From Methyloprofundus sp. (GTDB taxonomy: Bacteria > Pseudomonadota > Gammaproteobacteria > Methylococcales > Methylomonadaceae), in contig AP023240.1 in assembly GCA_016592635.1 (NCBI GenBank), positions 1,054,001 to 1,118,000 of the forward strand: a stretch of DNA of 64,000 nucleotides. The letters run 5' to 3'. Position 1 is the stretch's first letter. Every line of letters begins with the position of its first letter. Below the pieces are notes generated by a model. That model worked only from the letters and a program-made list of their open reading frames with translations, made no database searches and was not told the DNA's origin. This document shows positions 1 through 7,675 of this stretch, in pieces. Position numbers and translations under genes: made by a program.

Positions 1-932
1 GGGGAATGTTGCAGCAATGGCACAAGCACTTTTCTTATCCTTTAGCTGAGTTAAGGCGTGGGCGAGGGCAAGGTGCGTCATTAACAAAATTTGGTGAAAA
101 ACTATTATGGGAATACCAGCGCCTTGCTGCTCGCCTTGAGCCTGAGTTAGAGAGCCTTGCTTCAGAACTATCCTCTGAGTTAGCTGCCTTAATTAATAAT
201 GGGCCGCAAAATACTTTACGTATTGTCGCTAGTCATGGTTTAGTCATTGCTAGTTTGCGTGAGTTGGCGCAAAAGGTATGTGATTTAAGCATGGATATTC
301 AGTTTCAAGGCAGTTTAGATAGTTTGTTGCAATATAAAAGTGGGCGTTATGATATGGCTGGTTTTCATTTACCTGAAGGTAAACGGGGTAAGGGAGTATT
401 GCCACGGATACGCAGGTTGATCAATAGTGAAACTGATACTTTGGTTTATGCGTTGCGTCGTCAACAAGGGTTGATGCTGGCACCAAAAAATCCTAAAGAT
501 ATTCAGAGTTTGACTGACTTGGTGCGTGCTGATATACAGTTCATTAATCGGCAGCGTAACTCGGGTAGTCGGGTTACCTTAGATGCGATGTTGCAGCAAG
601 CTGGGCTTGATAGCGAGGAAATTAAGGGTTATGCAGATGAGGAGTTTACGCACAGTGCGGTAGCGGCGATTGTGGCAAGTGGTGTTGCTGATTGTGGCTT
701 TGGTCTTGAAGCGGCAGCTGCACAATTTAATTTAGCATTTATTCCTTTAAATTGGGAGTCGTATTGGTTCGTGCTGCCTAGCAAACAAGTTGATAGTGGT
801 GTGATGCAACAGTTTATTGCTTTGCTGGGTAGTAATGAATTTACACAGAGTGTCGTACATTTACCTGGTTATGATACCAAGCGTTCAGGCACTCTGGTGG
901 TGCCTGATAAGGATTTGTTGGTTTTACTCTAA
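1..932 (+). CDS. ModE/LysR-like regulator with periplasmic-binding-like domain, 5' partial
   Basis: Probable transcriptional regulator that joins a ModE-type winged-helix DNA-binding segment (first ~45 visible residues, ending in a Leu-Thr-Lys-Phe-Gly-Glu turn typical of the family) to a substrate-binding-protein-like effector domain (residues ~70-290). The first in-frame ATG at 6 lies inside the helix-turn-helix region and the frame is open to the window edge, so the true start is upstream of the window. Proteins of this build in methylotrophs often sit near molybdenum-dependent formate dehydrogenase genes, but none is visible here. It converges on the sdmB-like gene. The effector is unknown. 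Confidence 0.7.
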   Translation, partial: GMLQQWHKHFSYPLAELRRGRGQGASLTKFGEKLLWEYQRLAARLEPELESLASELSSELAALINNGPQNTLRIVASHGLVIASLRELAQKVCDLSMDIQFQGSLDSLLQYKSGRYDMAGFHLPEGKRGKGVLPRIRRLINSETDTLVYALRRQQGLMLAPKNPKDIQSLTDLVRADIQFINRQRNSGSRVTLDAMLQQAGLDSEEIKGYADEEFTHSAVAAIVASGVADCGFGLEAAAAQFNLAFIPLNWESYWFVLPSKQVDSGVMQQFIALLGSNEFTQSVVHLPGYDTKRSGTLVVPDKDLLVLL

Positions 933-969
933 TTCTTGTTAATGCAGCTATGGTAATGAGTGCTGGATT

Positions 970-1959
970 TTAGTCAATATAACCATGCTCTCTAAACCAT
1001 AAAACTGAATCACGATAAGCTTCTTTAACAGGTGTCGGCTTTAAGCCTAGTTCTGTTATGGCGCGACTATGTGTGCCAAATTTTCCACAATTGAGTAGCC
1101 TAATAGAGTGATAATTAAAGCGCGGGTATACATGTGGGAAAAATTTACGTTCAATCCAGTCTTTGATAATGGCAATATTTTGCATAATAAAAGTTGGAAT
1201 CACTATTTTAGGTTTGCTTGTACCAGTGTATTCCTCTAGCCAGTCTAATGTTTCTGCCAGACTGTGTTGTGCGCCAGTCAACAAATAGCGTTCGCCAACG
1301 ATACCTTTTTCCATTGCGAGTAAGTGCCCCTGTACGACATCTTGTACGGGCGTAAAATCAAAGCCACCTTGCACTGAAGCACGCATTTTTCCTTGTGCAA
1401 ATTCAATAATGGTTTTGCCTAATAATGATGGTTTGAAGTCCCAAGGACCGACAATGCCGCTGGGATTAACGATAACAGCCTGTAAGCCGCGCACAACTTC
1501 CTTATAAACCTCTAGTTCGGCAAAGGTTTTGGAGATTTCATAATCGGTAGTCATTTCATAGGGACTAACCGCCCATTTTTCATTAGATGCGCCATCGGGG
1601 TTATTACCGACTGCACCAAATGAACTGCAATGTACTACTTTTTTAACACCCTCTAGGCGGCAAGCTTGCATTAAATAGCGAGTACCGAGTACATTGACAT
1701 CATAAAGTTCTTTGCGATCACCATCGCGAATGCTCACAAACGCTGCTAGGTGGTAAACATAGTCACAACCTTTTACTGCCTCAATAAGGGATTGTTCGTC
1801 TTTTAAGTTGCCGTAGGCATGTTCTACGTCAAGGCCGTCAACTTCGGTATTGGCGCTTTCTTTACGTAATAAAACGCGTACTTTTTCGCCGCGATCTAAT
1901 AAGGCGCGTACTAAATTGGCACCTAAATGGCCTGTTGCACCAGTTACTAGTGTGGTCAT
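970..1959 (-). CDS. sdmB: NAD(P)-dependent sterol reductase/dehydrogenase, SdmB-like
   Basis: Extended short-chain dehydrogenase (329 aa). A Rossmann TGATGHLG nucleotide loop lies at residues 6-13 and the catalytic Tyr140-x3-Lys144 pair is present. In sterol-making methanotrophs SdmB acts with the Rieske oxygenase SdmA to remove C-4 methyl groups, a bacterial route distinct from the eukaryotic ERG25/26/27 one. The symbol rests on the adjacent Rieske and CYP51 genes. By sequence alone the protein also resembles HpnA-type hopanoid-associated epimerases, which are in the same superfamily. It is separated from the sdmA-like gene by 306 bp containing a palindromic element, so it may have its own promoter. 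Confidence 0.68.
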   Translation of the reverse strand: MTTLVTGATGHLGANLVRALLDRGEKVRVLLRKESANTEVDGLDVEHAYGNLKDEQSLIEAVKGCDYVYHLAAFVSIRDGDRKELYDVNVLGTRYLMQACRLEGVKKVVHCSSFGAVGNNPDGASNEKWAVSPYEMTTDYEISKTFAELEVYKEVVRGLQAVIVNPSGIVGPWDFKPSLLGKTIIEFAQGKMRASVQGGFDFTPVQDVVQGHLLAMEKGIVGERYLLTGAQHSLAETLDWLEEYTGTSKPKIVIPTFIMQNIAIIKDWIERKFFPHVYPRFNYHSIRLLNCGKFGTHSRAITELGLKPTPVKEAYRDSVLWFREHGYID

Positions 1960-2084
1960 AGGATTGTTGTATTATGAATGGGGGTTTGAGTCAGCCCTAA
2001 AGAACAGTTGTAATATGGTTTTTGCTGTGTGGCTTGCAACCATTAAGTTAAGAATTAATATTGTTGTAAACGATAGCTTATTTC

Positions 2085-2203
2085 GTAGGCTGGGTTAGAT
2101 TTTTTTTGCGAAGCAATAAAAACGTAACCCAGCAAAGTCCTGTGTATGTACAAATGCTGGGTTAGGTTAGTTGCGCTTCGCTTACTAAGCTAACCCAGCC
2201 TAC
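2085..2203. repeat. nested palindromic intergenic element
   Basis: A perfect 14-bp inverted repeat bounds the element: GTAGGCTGGGTTAG at 2085-2098 and its exact complement at 2190-2203. A second pair sits inside (CGTAACCCAGCA at 2123-2134 and TGCTGGGTTAG at 2155-2165), so transcripts could fold as a cruciform or a long nested hairpin. It fills most of the sdmA-sdmB spacer. It looks like a non-autonomous REP/MITE-type repeat rather than a simple terminator, because no T-run follows it. Confidence 0.75.
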
Positions 2204-2265
2204 AAAGTAAATAAATATTTAACTTAATGACTTGTAGTTGTTACGACTTCATCCTACGTTATTAA

Positions 2266-3456
2266 TTACAGACCCAGCTCTTTGGTTTCTTCCAGCATGC
2301 GGTTGTATTCGCGTAGTTCTTTTTTGGTAAGACCTGCCCCTGGAAAAATATAGCGCTCTTTGGCATCTAGTTGTTTCTTTTTGCGCAATGCTTCGGTATG
2401 AATGTATTCATTCCACTTTTCAATACTCAATTTCTGAAATTCACCAACGATTGGGTTAAATTCTAAATGCTGAATATTGGGGTGGCGTTCTTGTCCTAGC
2501 ATTTCTTCGGCAAGAATATAGACATCTTCTTTTAGTAACGGCACGATATATAACGCATTAGCGATATGGATAACGGTTTTACGTAAGAATTTAGGCACGG
2601 GTACATTAATTAAAGGGATTTCCAGTGGGCCTAATAAGAACACAAAAAAGCAACGCGTGGTTTTTTCATCAATAGGAGTCATAAACAGCCAATGTAAATA
2701 TTTATCAGCAGTATTTGAACCTTGATAGGGGTATTGATACCACAAAGTCATATCCTCCAGGCCGTCGCCTTTCTTTTCGCCTGCAGTTTTTACAGCACTA
2801 CTTTGGCTCATATCTGTTTCATAATCGATCCAGATAGTATCACCCTCACGGCGATGCCCTTTTAAATGGGGGTCAGTAAACGGCTTGAATTTACGGTGTA
2901 AAAATGCATGATTAAAGTCACATACATTTTCCAGAATCATCGTGAAATGACAATCTAGAGTAAAATCAAGCGGTACAAACTCCCAAGGATCAGCTTGGGT
3001 AAGTTGTGGTACTTCGGGAATAGATACTTTTTCTGCTAAAGCCGGGTCGCCTGGGAATACCCAGATAAGGCCGTATTTTTCCTGTACTGGATAAGAGTTC
3101 ACTTTAATATTTGGTAGGCTATCTTTACCTTTGCCTTTACCTAGTTCATGCGAGATACCAGTGCATTTACCACAACCATCAAAATTCCAACCGTGATATT
3201 GACAGATAATTTCATTACCTTCAACAATGCCTGAGGTAAGGCGTAATTGGCGATGCGGGCAACGATTTTCAATTGCATTTACTTTGCCATCTTCACCACG
3301 GAACAAGGCAATTGGGCTTTTCCAGAAAATAACTTCAACAGATTGGCCTTTTTTAAGCTTAGAGCTCATTTCCATGGCATACCAGTAATTACCACTTTGA
3401 CCAACTGCACGCACTTGTTCGCGGCGACTTTTAGGTTGTTCTTCTTCTGTGCTCAT
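2266..3456 (-). CDS. sdmA: Rieske non-heme iron oxygenase, SdmA-like sterol C-4 demethylase
   Basis: Rieske-type oxygenase of 396 aa. The N-terminal [2Fe-2S] domain carries C66-P-H68 and C85-x2-H88. The catalytic iron motif follows at D180-x2-H183-x3-H187. The expected role is oxidation of the C-4 methyl of a C14-demethylated sterol intermediate, with electrons from an unidentified reductase. It is transcribed leftwards, downstream of cyp51 and the SnoaL-like gene (50-bp gap), which supports co-expression. Related Rieske oxygenases act on chlorophylls, aromatic acids and steroids, so the sterol role rests mainly on the adjacent CYP51-ferredoxin fusion and reductase. Confidence 0.75.
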   Translation of the reverse strand: MSTEEEQPKSRREQVRAVGQSGNYWYAMEMSSKLKKGQSVEVIFWKSPIALFRGEDGKVNAIENRCPHRQLRLTSGIVEGNEIICQYHGWNFDGCGKCTGISHELGKGKGKDSLPNIKVNSYPVQEKYGLIWVFPGDPALAEKVSIPEVPQLTQADPWEFVPLDFTLDCHFTMILENVCDFNHAFLHRKFKPFTDPHLKGHRREGDTIWIDYETDMSQSSAVKTAGEKKGDGLEDMTLWYQYPYQGSNTADKYLHWLFMTPIDEKTTRCFFVFLLGPLEIPLINVPVPKFLRKTVIHIANALYIVPLLKEDVYILAEEMLGQERHPNIQHLEFNPIVGEFQKLSIEKWNEYIHTEALRKKKQLDAKERYIFPGAGLTKKELREYNRMLEETKELGL

Positions 3457-3506
3457 ATATAATCCAAAAATAATGACGTAGTGTTTATAAGGTTATTATA
3501 ACACTA

Positions 3507-4109
3507 TTATTTATTAAAAATAGCGATACGTACCATGACTAAAAAGCCGGTAATTTTTTGTATTAAACTCGCTTCAGCGCGTATTTTTTCGTGGCCTGGA
3601 AGGGGGTGGCCTTTGGCAAGTTTACCTATTTTTTCTTTAACGGCAGGGTCTAGTTTGCCTGCTGCTGCAAGTTCAAAAAATAAGGCTTTGGTATTGCCCA
3701 AGTCAAAGAAATCTCGTTGCCATTCCCATTTGAAATCACCGCCATAACGGAACCATGAGCCTCCGATACCTTCCACGGTGTAGTTAGTGCCATCTTCACG
3801 TTTTGCAGGGGATACCTGAGTCCATAGGCCGATGACTTCACCTTGTTTTTCATCGATTAAAATACGGTGATAGGGGTACTTCCATTCTTCAAAGCCCTCC
3901 ATTTGTTCGCCAAGCGCCCATTTTTCAATTTCTTCGCGGTTGTGTGCGACAAATTCTTCATTGGGGCCTATATTCCAGCGATATTCCGCATCATCGGTGT
4001 ACATGGCACCAAGGTGCTTAGGCCAATCACCATCTTTTTCAGCTTGGCGGTTAGCTTCTAGCCAACGCTCAACCATTTCTTCAAGTTCTGCTCTTGGGTA
4101 TGCTGCCAT
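3507..4109 (-). CDS. NTF2/SnoaL-like fold protein embedded in the sterol operon
   Basis: A 200-aa protein with the SnoaL/NTF2-like pattern: an N-terminal helix (ELEEMVERWLEANRQAEKDG), then an Asp-rich turn, a Trp/Tyr-rich sheet and WFRYGGDFKWEWQRDFFDLG. NTF2-like folds serve as small-molecule isomerases (including steroid delta-isomerase), cyclases or binding proteins. It starts 8 bp after the cyp51 stop, so it is almost certainly cotranscribed. A sterol isomerase or carrier role is possible but is inference from position. I cannot identify catalytic residues. About 60 residues at the C-terminus extend beyond the usual ~140-aa fold. Confidence 0.72.
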   Translation of the reverse strand: MAAYPRAELEEMVERWLEANRQAEKDGDWPKHLGAMYTDDAEYRWNIGPNEEFVAHNREEIEKWALGEQMEGFEEWKYPYHRILIDEKQGEVIGLWTQVSPAKREDGTNYTVEGIGGSWFRYGGDFKWEWQRDFFDLGNTKALFFELAAAGKLDPAVKEKIGKLAKGHPLPGHEKIRAEASLIQKITGFLVMVRIAIFNK

Positions 4110-4117
4110 CTTGATTC

Positions 4118-5737
4118 CTAATCTTGTTTGATTTTTATTGCACCCGTTGGGCAGTACCTAGCTGCCGCTTGTGCTTTTTTAAGTAAAGCATTATCAGGTG
4201 TTTCTTGCAGTACGGTTAATATGCCTTTGTCATCTACCTGAAAAACCTCAGCTGCTTCAGCCATACAGTTAGCATGCCCTTGACATAAATCGTAATCAAC
4301 TTTTACTTTAAAGCAATTGCTGGGTGTGGCTGCTTGTTGAGTTGTCGCTTCTGTAGTCGTTTCTGCTGCAGACTGCTCAATATTGCCGCGTTTAGTATAG
4401 CGAACTAGGCAGGGTGCGCCTGGTTGTACCACCATCTGTTTATAGTCATCTTGATAACTTTCAGGCGGATTAACGAGCTCGAATTTATAACGGCGTAAAA
4501 GAATGGCATAAATTGCTTTTAGTTGTAGCATGGCAAAGGCGTTACCGCTACATTTATGTCGACCACCACCGAACGCAACCCAGCTGAAGGGTTGAGCATC
4601 TTCTTGGCGTTCTTCAGTAAAACGGTCTGGGTCAAATTTTTCAGGATCTGGAAAAATTTCTGGAATACGATGTGATACCCGTGGCGAAACACACACATAT
4701 TTACCTGCTTTGATAAGGTAATCTTTAAAATGCAGGTCTTTGGCAACTTTGCGAATCAGAAAAATAAGCGGAGGGTGTAAGCGTAATACTTCTTTGATAA
4801 CGCGTTCGAAAATAGGGATTTCGCGTAGAGATTGAAAAGTTACGTCGCCATCATGACCATATAAACTATCAAACTCAGCTAGAACTCGTTCCATTTCCTT
4901 CGGGTTGCGAGCTAATTCTAAGGTGATCCAAGCTGCGGTTCCTGCCGTCGTGTGGTGACCTGCAAATAAGGTTCCAATCAGCATACCAGTAATTTCGTGA
5001 GGGGATAGTGCGCTGCCATCTTCGTAACGAGCATCAATCAGCATTTGAAAAGCATCATCACTTTTCTCAGTTTTTTTGGCGCGCTTTTCGATAATTTCGG
5101 TAACCAGTTCTTGCAAACGTACTCTGGCTTTATCGCGACGACGTAAAATAGGAATCGGTAGATAAGGGAAAATAAAAGCTAGCGGATGCATGCCATTTTC
5201 CAAGTCATGGTAAAGTTTGGCAAATTCCTCATTGAGCTCATAACGGAACTCGTCACCTAATAAACAATGACTCGAGGTATAGATAGTCAGTTGTTTCATA
5301 AACTCCAGTAAATCTACTTCACCAGACTCTCCCCATTCTGCGACCGCTTCTTCAACTTCTTGGACGATAATTTTAGAATAGGTACGCATGGGTTTGTCAC
5401 GTAATACCGGCATCAGCATTTTTAGTTGCTGATCTTTGATATGCGGTGGTGCGTCAAATACCACGCCTTTGCCAAAAATGGGGGTCATTACCTTATAAGC
5501 TTCGTTTTGGTCAAGCTGCTCGTCTGGGGCGCGGAAAAAGGCTTCATTACCTTCAGGGCCTGTTAGCAAAACCATTTCTTGATGGAATAAGCGAAATTCA
5601 CCAATTTCACCGAGCTTACTTCTAAGCAGAGTCATGTAATCAAATGGGTTTTTACCAAATTTTAGCATGTGGCCTATTAAAGGCAGGCCGCCAGACATTT
5701 TCTTGGGTTCTTTTTTTGCTGAGGATTGTGTGGTCAT
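4118..5737 (-). CDS. cyp51: CYP51 sterol 14-alpha-demethylase fused to a 3Fe-4S ferredoxin
   Basis: A 539-aa two-domain protein. Residues 1-~454 are a cytochrome P450 of the CYP51 family, with the I-helix motif AGHHTTAGTAAW, an ExxR motif (EVLRLHPPL) and the heme-cysteine loop FGGGRHKCSG near residues 390-399. An Ala/Thr/Gln linker (~455-477) leads to a ferredoxin (~478-539) with a three-cysteine pattern, C-x5-C and a distal Cys-Pro, typical of a 3Fe-4S cluster. The same fusion is known in Methylococcus capsulatus. It oxidatively removes the 14-alpha methyl of lanosterol-type sterols. It is the first gene of the leftward operon. Squalene epoxidase and oxidosqualene cyclase are not in this window. 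Confidence 0.93.
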   Translation of the reverse strand: MTTQSSAKKEPKKMSGGLPLIGHMLKFGKNPFDYMTLLRSKLGEIGEFRLFHQEMVLLTGPEGNEAFFRAPDEQLDQNEAYKVMTPIFGKGVVFDAPPHIKDQQLKMLMPVLRDKPMRTYSKIIVQEVEEAVAEWGESGEVDLLEFMKQLTIYTSSHCLLGDEFRYELNEEFAKLYHDLENGMHPLAFIFPYLPIPILRRRDKARVRLQELVTEIIEKRAKKTEKSDDAFQMLIDARYEDGSALSPHEITGMLIGTLFAGHHTTAGTAAWITLELARNPKEMERVLAEFDSLYGHDGDVTFQSLREIPIFERVIKEVLRLHPPLIFLIRKVAKDLHFKDYLIKAGKYVCVSPRVSHRIPEIFPDPEKFDPDRFTEERQEDAQPFSWVAFGGGRHKCSGNAFAMLQLKAIYAILLRRYKFELVNPPESYQDDYKQMVVQPGAPCLVRYTKRGNIEQSAAETTTEATTQQAATPSNCFKVKVDYDLCQGHANCMAEAAEVFQVDDKGILTVLQETPDNALLKKAQAAARYCPTGAIKIKQD

Positions 5738-5974
5738 ATGGTAAGTTTCACCTAATGGGTAGCTAACATCGGTAGCATTACAAGATAAAATGCGTATTTG
5801 TCTCAGAGTCCTTTGAGTCAGTTTGCTTTTAATAAATCTTGTTGATTTTACGCTGTGCTTGCATAATGTACAAATTATCTTATATAGAAAAAGTTACATT
5901 GTTAATAATATGCATATAAAATATAGGGTTTATTTTTGTAAAAGTCATTTGGCTATAAATTAAGAGAGGCATTA

Positions 5975-6802
5975 ATGGATAACAAATCATTTGAAGAGCG
6001 GAGAAAAAAGAAGTTTTTAGTGCAATCGACTATCTGGTTTACCTTTTTGTTGTTATTGAGTTACTTCTTACCGACACTCATGTTGTTTTATGTGCTTTGT
6101 GGTGCTTATGATGTCAGTCGCAATAGCAATATTGATGGGCGCATGTTATATCGCTACTTTTTTGGGAATGGTGTGCCGACTTGGGCTTTGTCTCCATTCA
6201 ATATATTGATGGATATTGTGACTCTGCCGTATATCAATAAAAAAATATACCAATTGGAGGATTTGCCTGACGAGTGCCAAGCAGAGATTAATGAATTATT
6301 GCAAGTTGTTGTAGAAGAAAAAGTTGTTGATGAATTGGCAAGTCGTGCTGAAAAAATAAGACGTAGTATGATTTTCTTCAAATGGTATGGCAAAAATGTT
6401 GAAAATTTTTACACTGTACCCGCATTCCACAAAGATTATAAATATATCAGAACGATTGGGGTCTCGGTTTTTAATAAAAAAGAATCAACAGATGAGCATT
6501 ATGGGCCACTAAGAACGACATTAAGGGTGCTTTATAATATTAATGATATTACCAGTCGCGATACCTATATCAAAGTGCGGGCAACTGAAAATCACTGGTG
6601 TGACAGTAAAATGTTTATTTTTGATGATACCTTATCACACCAGTCTTTTAATCAAACAGATGAAGCGCGTTACTGCCTGTTTGTGGATATTGTTAGACCT
6701 AGCAAATGTCATTTTGTGATGGATTTATTTGTGAAATTTATTGCTATCATTATGCAAAAAATGAATCATATTTTTTACAGTAGTTGGGTGCCTTTGAAAT
6801 AA
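5975..6802 (+). CDS. membrane aspartyl/asparaginyl beta-hydroxylase-like dioxygenase
   Basis: A 275-aa protein with a hydrophobic N-terminus (about residues 19-45) followed by an AspH/LpxO-type Fe(II)/2-oxoglutarate oxygenase domain. Likely iron ligands are His175 (EHYGP) and His222 (FDDTLSHQSF), with Arg232 placed to bind 2-oxoglutarate, matching the two-histidine set of this family. Relatives hydroxylate Asp/Asn side chains or lipid A acyl chains. It is divergent from cyp51 across 237 bp. A membrane-lipid substrate would fit the anchor, but the substrate is unknown. An AGAGAGG ribosome-binding site lies just upstream. Confidence 0.7.
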   Translation: MDNKSFEERRKKKFLVQSTIWFTFLLLLSYFLPTLMLFYVLCGAYDVSRNSNIDGRMLYRYFFGNGVPTWALSPFNILMDIVTLPYINKKIYQLEDLPDECQAEINELLQVVVEEKVVDELASRAEKIRRSMIFFKWYGKNVENFYTVPAFHKDYKYIRTIGVSVFNKKESTDEHYGPLRTTLRVLYNINDITSRDTYIKVRATENHWCDSKMFIFDDTLSHQSFNQTDEARYCLFVDIVRPSKCHFVMDLFVKFIAIIMQKMNHIFYSSWVPLK

Positions 6803-6945
6803 TTTAACTGTAAAAATGTAGGAGGTAGACTGCGACAATCTGTCGCGCGTCAATATGCCACATTTTCAGTTGCAGTATGTATTGATAGAATAACTGCAAC
6901 TCTTAAAAAACATCCTCGCCTCCAAAACGAGATACAGAGCTTTTA

Positions 6946-6988
6946 ATGCGTTTAGCTATAACCAAACTGGCTAAGCGCATTTTTTTTG
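6946..6988 (+). terminator. Rho-independent terminator after the AspH-like gene
   Basis: ATGCGTTTAGC (6946-6956) pairs with GCTAAGCGCAT (6970-6980), one G-U in the stem, followed by eight T. The orientation fits the plus-strand gene ending at 6802. Confidence 0.75.
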
Positions 6989-7011
6989 CCTGCGATTTAT
7001 TGATTGCCAGA

Positions 7012-7197
7012 TCAAATGGAATTTACGTAGCGGTTAATAAAGGAGTCAGCCGCTTCATTTGAGTCTAGGTATTGTTCGAATAATACGACTGCATCGCTAG
7101 CTGAAATATAAGCAAATGCACCATAACCTTTTTTGTTAACAAAAATTTCATGTAAATGTTCAATAAAATTAATGCGTTTTCGGTTTAATTGTGTCAT
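7012..7197 (-). CDS. small hypothetical protein
   Basis: A 61-aa soluble, mildly basic-then-acidic protein that I do not recognise. A good ribosome-binding site (AAGGAGC) lies 6 nt upstream of the ATG, which favours a real gene over a chance frame. A pair of TGACA-type palindromes is centred 120-150 bp upstream on its promoter side. No domain is visible. Confidence 0.5.
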   Translation of the reverse strand: MTQLNRKRINFIEHLHEIFVNKKGYGAFAYISASDAVVLFEQYLDSNEAADSFINRYVNSI

Positions 7198-7313
7198 TTC
7201 TTTGCTCCTTAAAAGGTTAATGCTTACTTTTAGTGAAGCAGAAAATGTGCCATTTTATTTAAGTGATGTAGTGTTGAATTGTATGCTTGAGTTGGAGTAT
7301 TTTTGGTGTCTAC

Positions 7314-7360
7314 CTGACATATTTGTCAGTATGGAATGACAAAATTGTCATGTTTGTCAG
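7314..7360. promoter_or_regulatory. tandem TGACA/TGTCA palindromes, candidate operators
   Basis: Two 16-bp imperfect palindromes, CTGACATATTTGTCAG (7314-7329) and ATGACAAAATTGTCAT (7336-7351), have centres 22 bp apart (two helical turns). A third half-site, TTTGTCAG, ends at 7360. They lie upstream of the small gene at 7012-7197 in otherwise AT-rich noncoding DNA. The spacing suggests cooperative binding of a dimeric regulator. Confidence 0.45.
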
Positions 7361-7675
7361 AAAATTTAAAGCCGAATAAACTCTTAGGCATCGTTTTGAA
7401 GCCTGATATCGTATTAACCTGTAATGAGTCTAATGATAATTAAGCACAAGAAGTTGTTGTAGAGGGTGTGAGTTAGTCTTCACTTTTTTGTAGGTGTGGC
7501 TTTAGCCGCAAGGTGCAGATAAATCTGCACCTACGAGAATTCAGGCTGCAGCGATAGCTTTGGATGGATGCTTTGCACAACTACGCTTGCAAATTTCTAG
7601 TGATAAAATAGGATGCTAGATATATTGCATTTGTAGCGGTACAAAGGATATGGTTTCAGAAAAGAAAAATTTCGA
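7361..7675. other. noncoding gap with a dispersed palindromic repeat
   Basis: No convincing gene lies between the operator-like array and the zwf stop codon. The only structured part is the repeat at 7490-7534. Confidence 0.5.
7490..7534. repeat. dispersed palindromic repeat, copy 1
   Basis: The core GTGCAGAT-AA-ATCTGCAC (7513-7530) is a perfect 18-bp palindrome. GTAGGTG (7490-7496) pairs with CACCTAC (7528-7534), and the right end continues CTACGAGAATTC. A second copy with the same core and a similar right flank is at 31198-31225, so this is a repeated intergenic element of the genome. Confidence 0.7.

Noticed and set aside
970..1959. HpnA (hopanoid-associated epimerase) instead of SdmB
   Set aside because: Possible by sequence, but adjacency to the Rieske and CYP51 genes favours the sterol reductase; kept as an alternative only.
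7133..7339. 68-codon plus-strand frame opposite the small minus-strand gene
   Set aside because: No ribosome-binding site, Leu/Cys-rich random-looking sequence, and it runs into the palindrome array.
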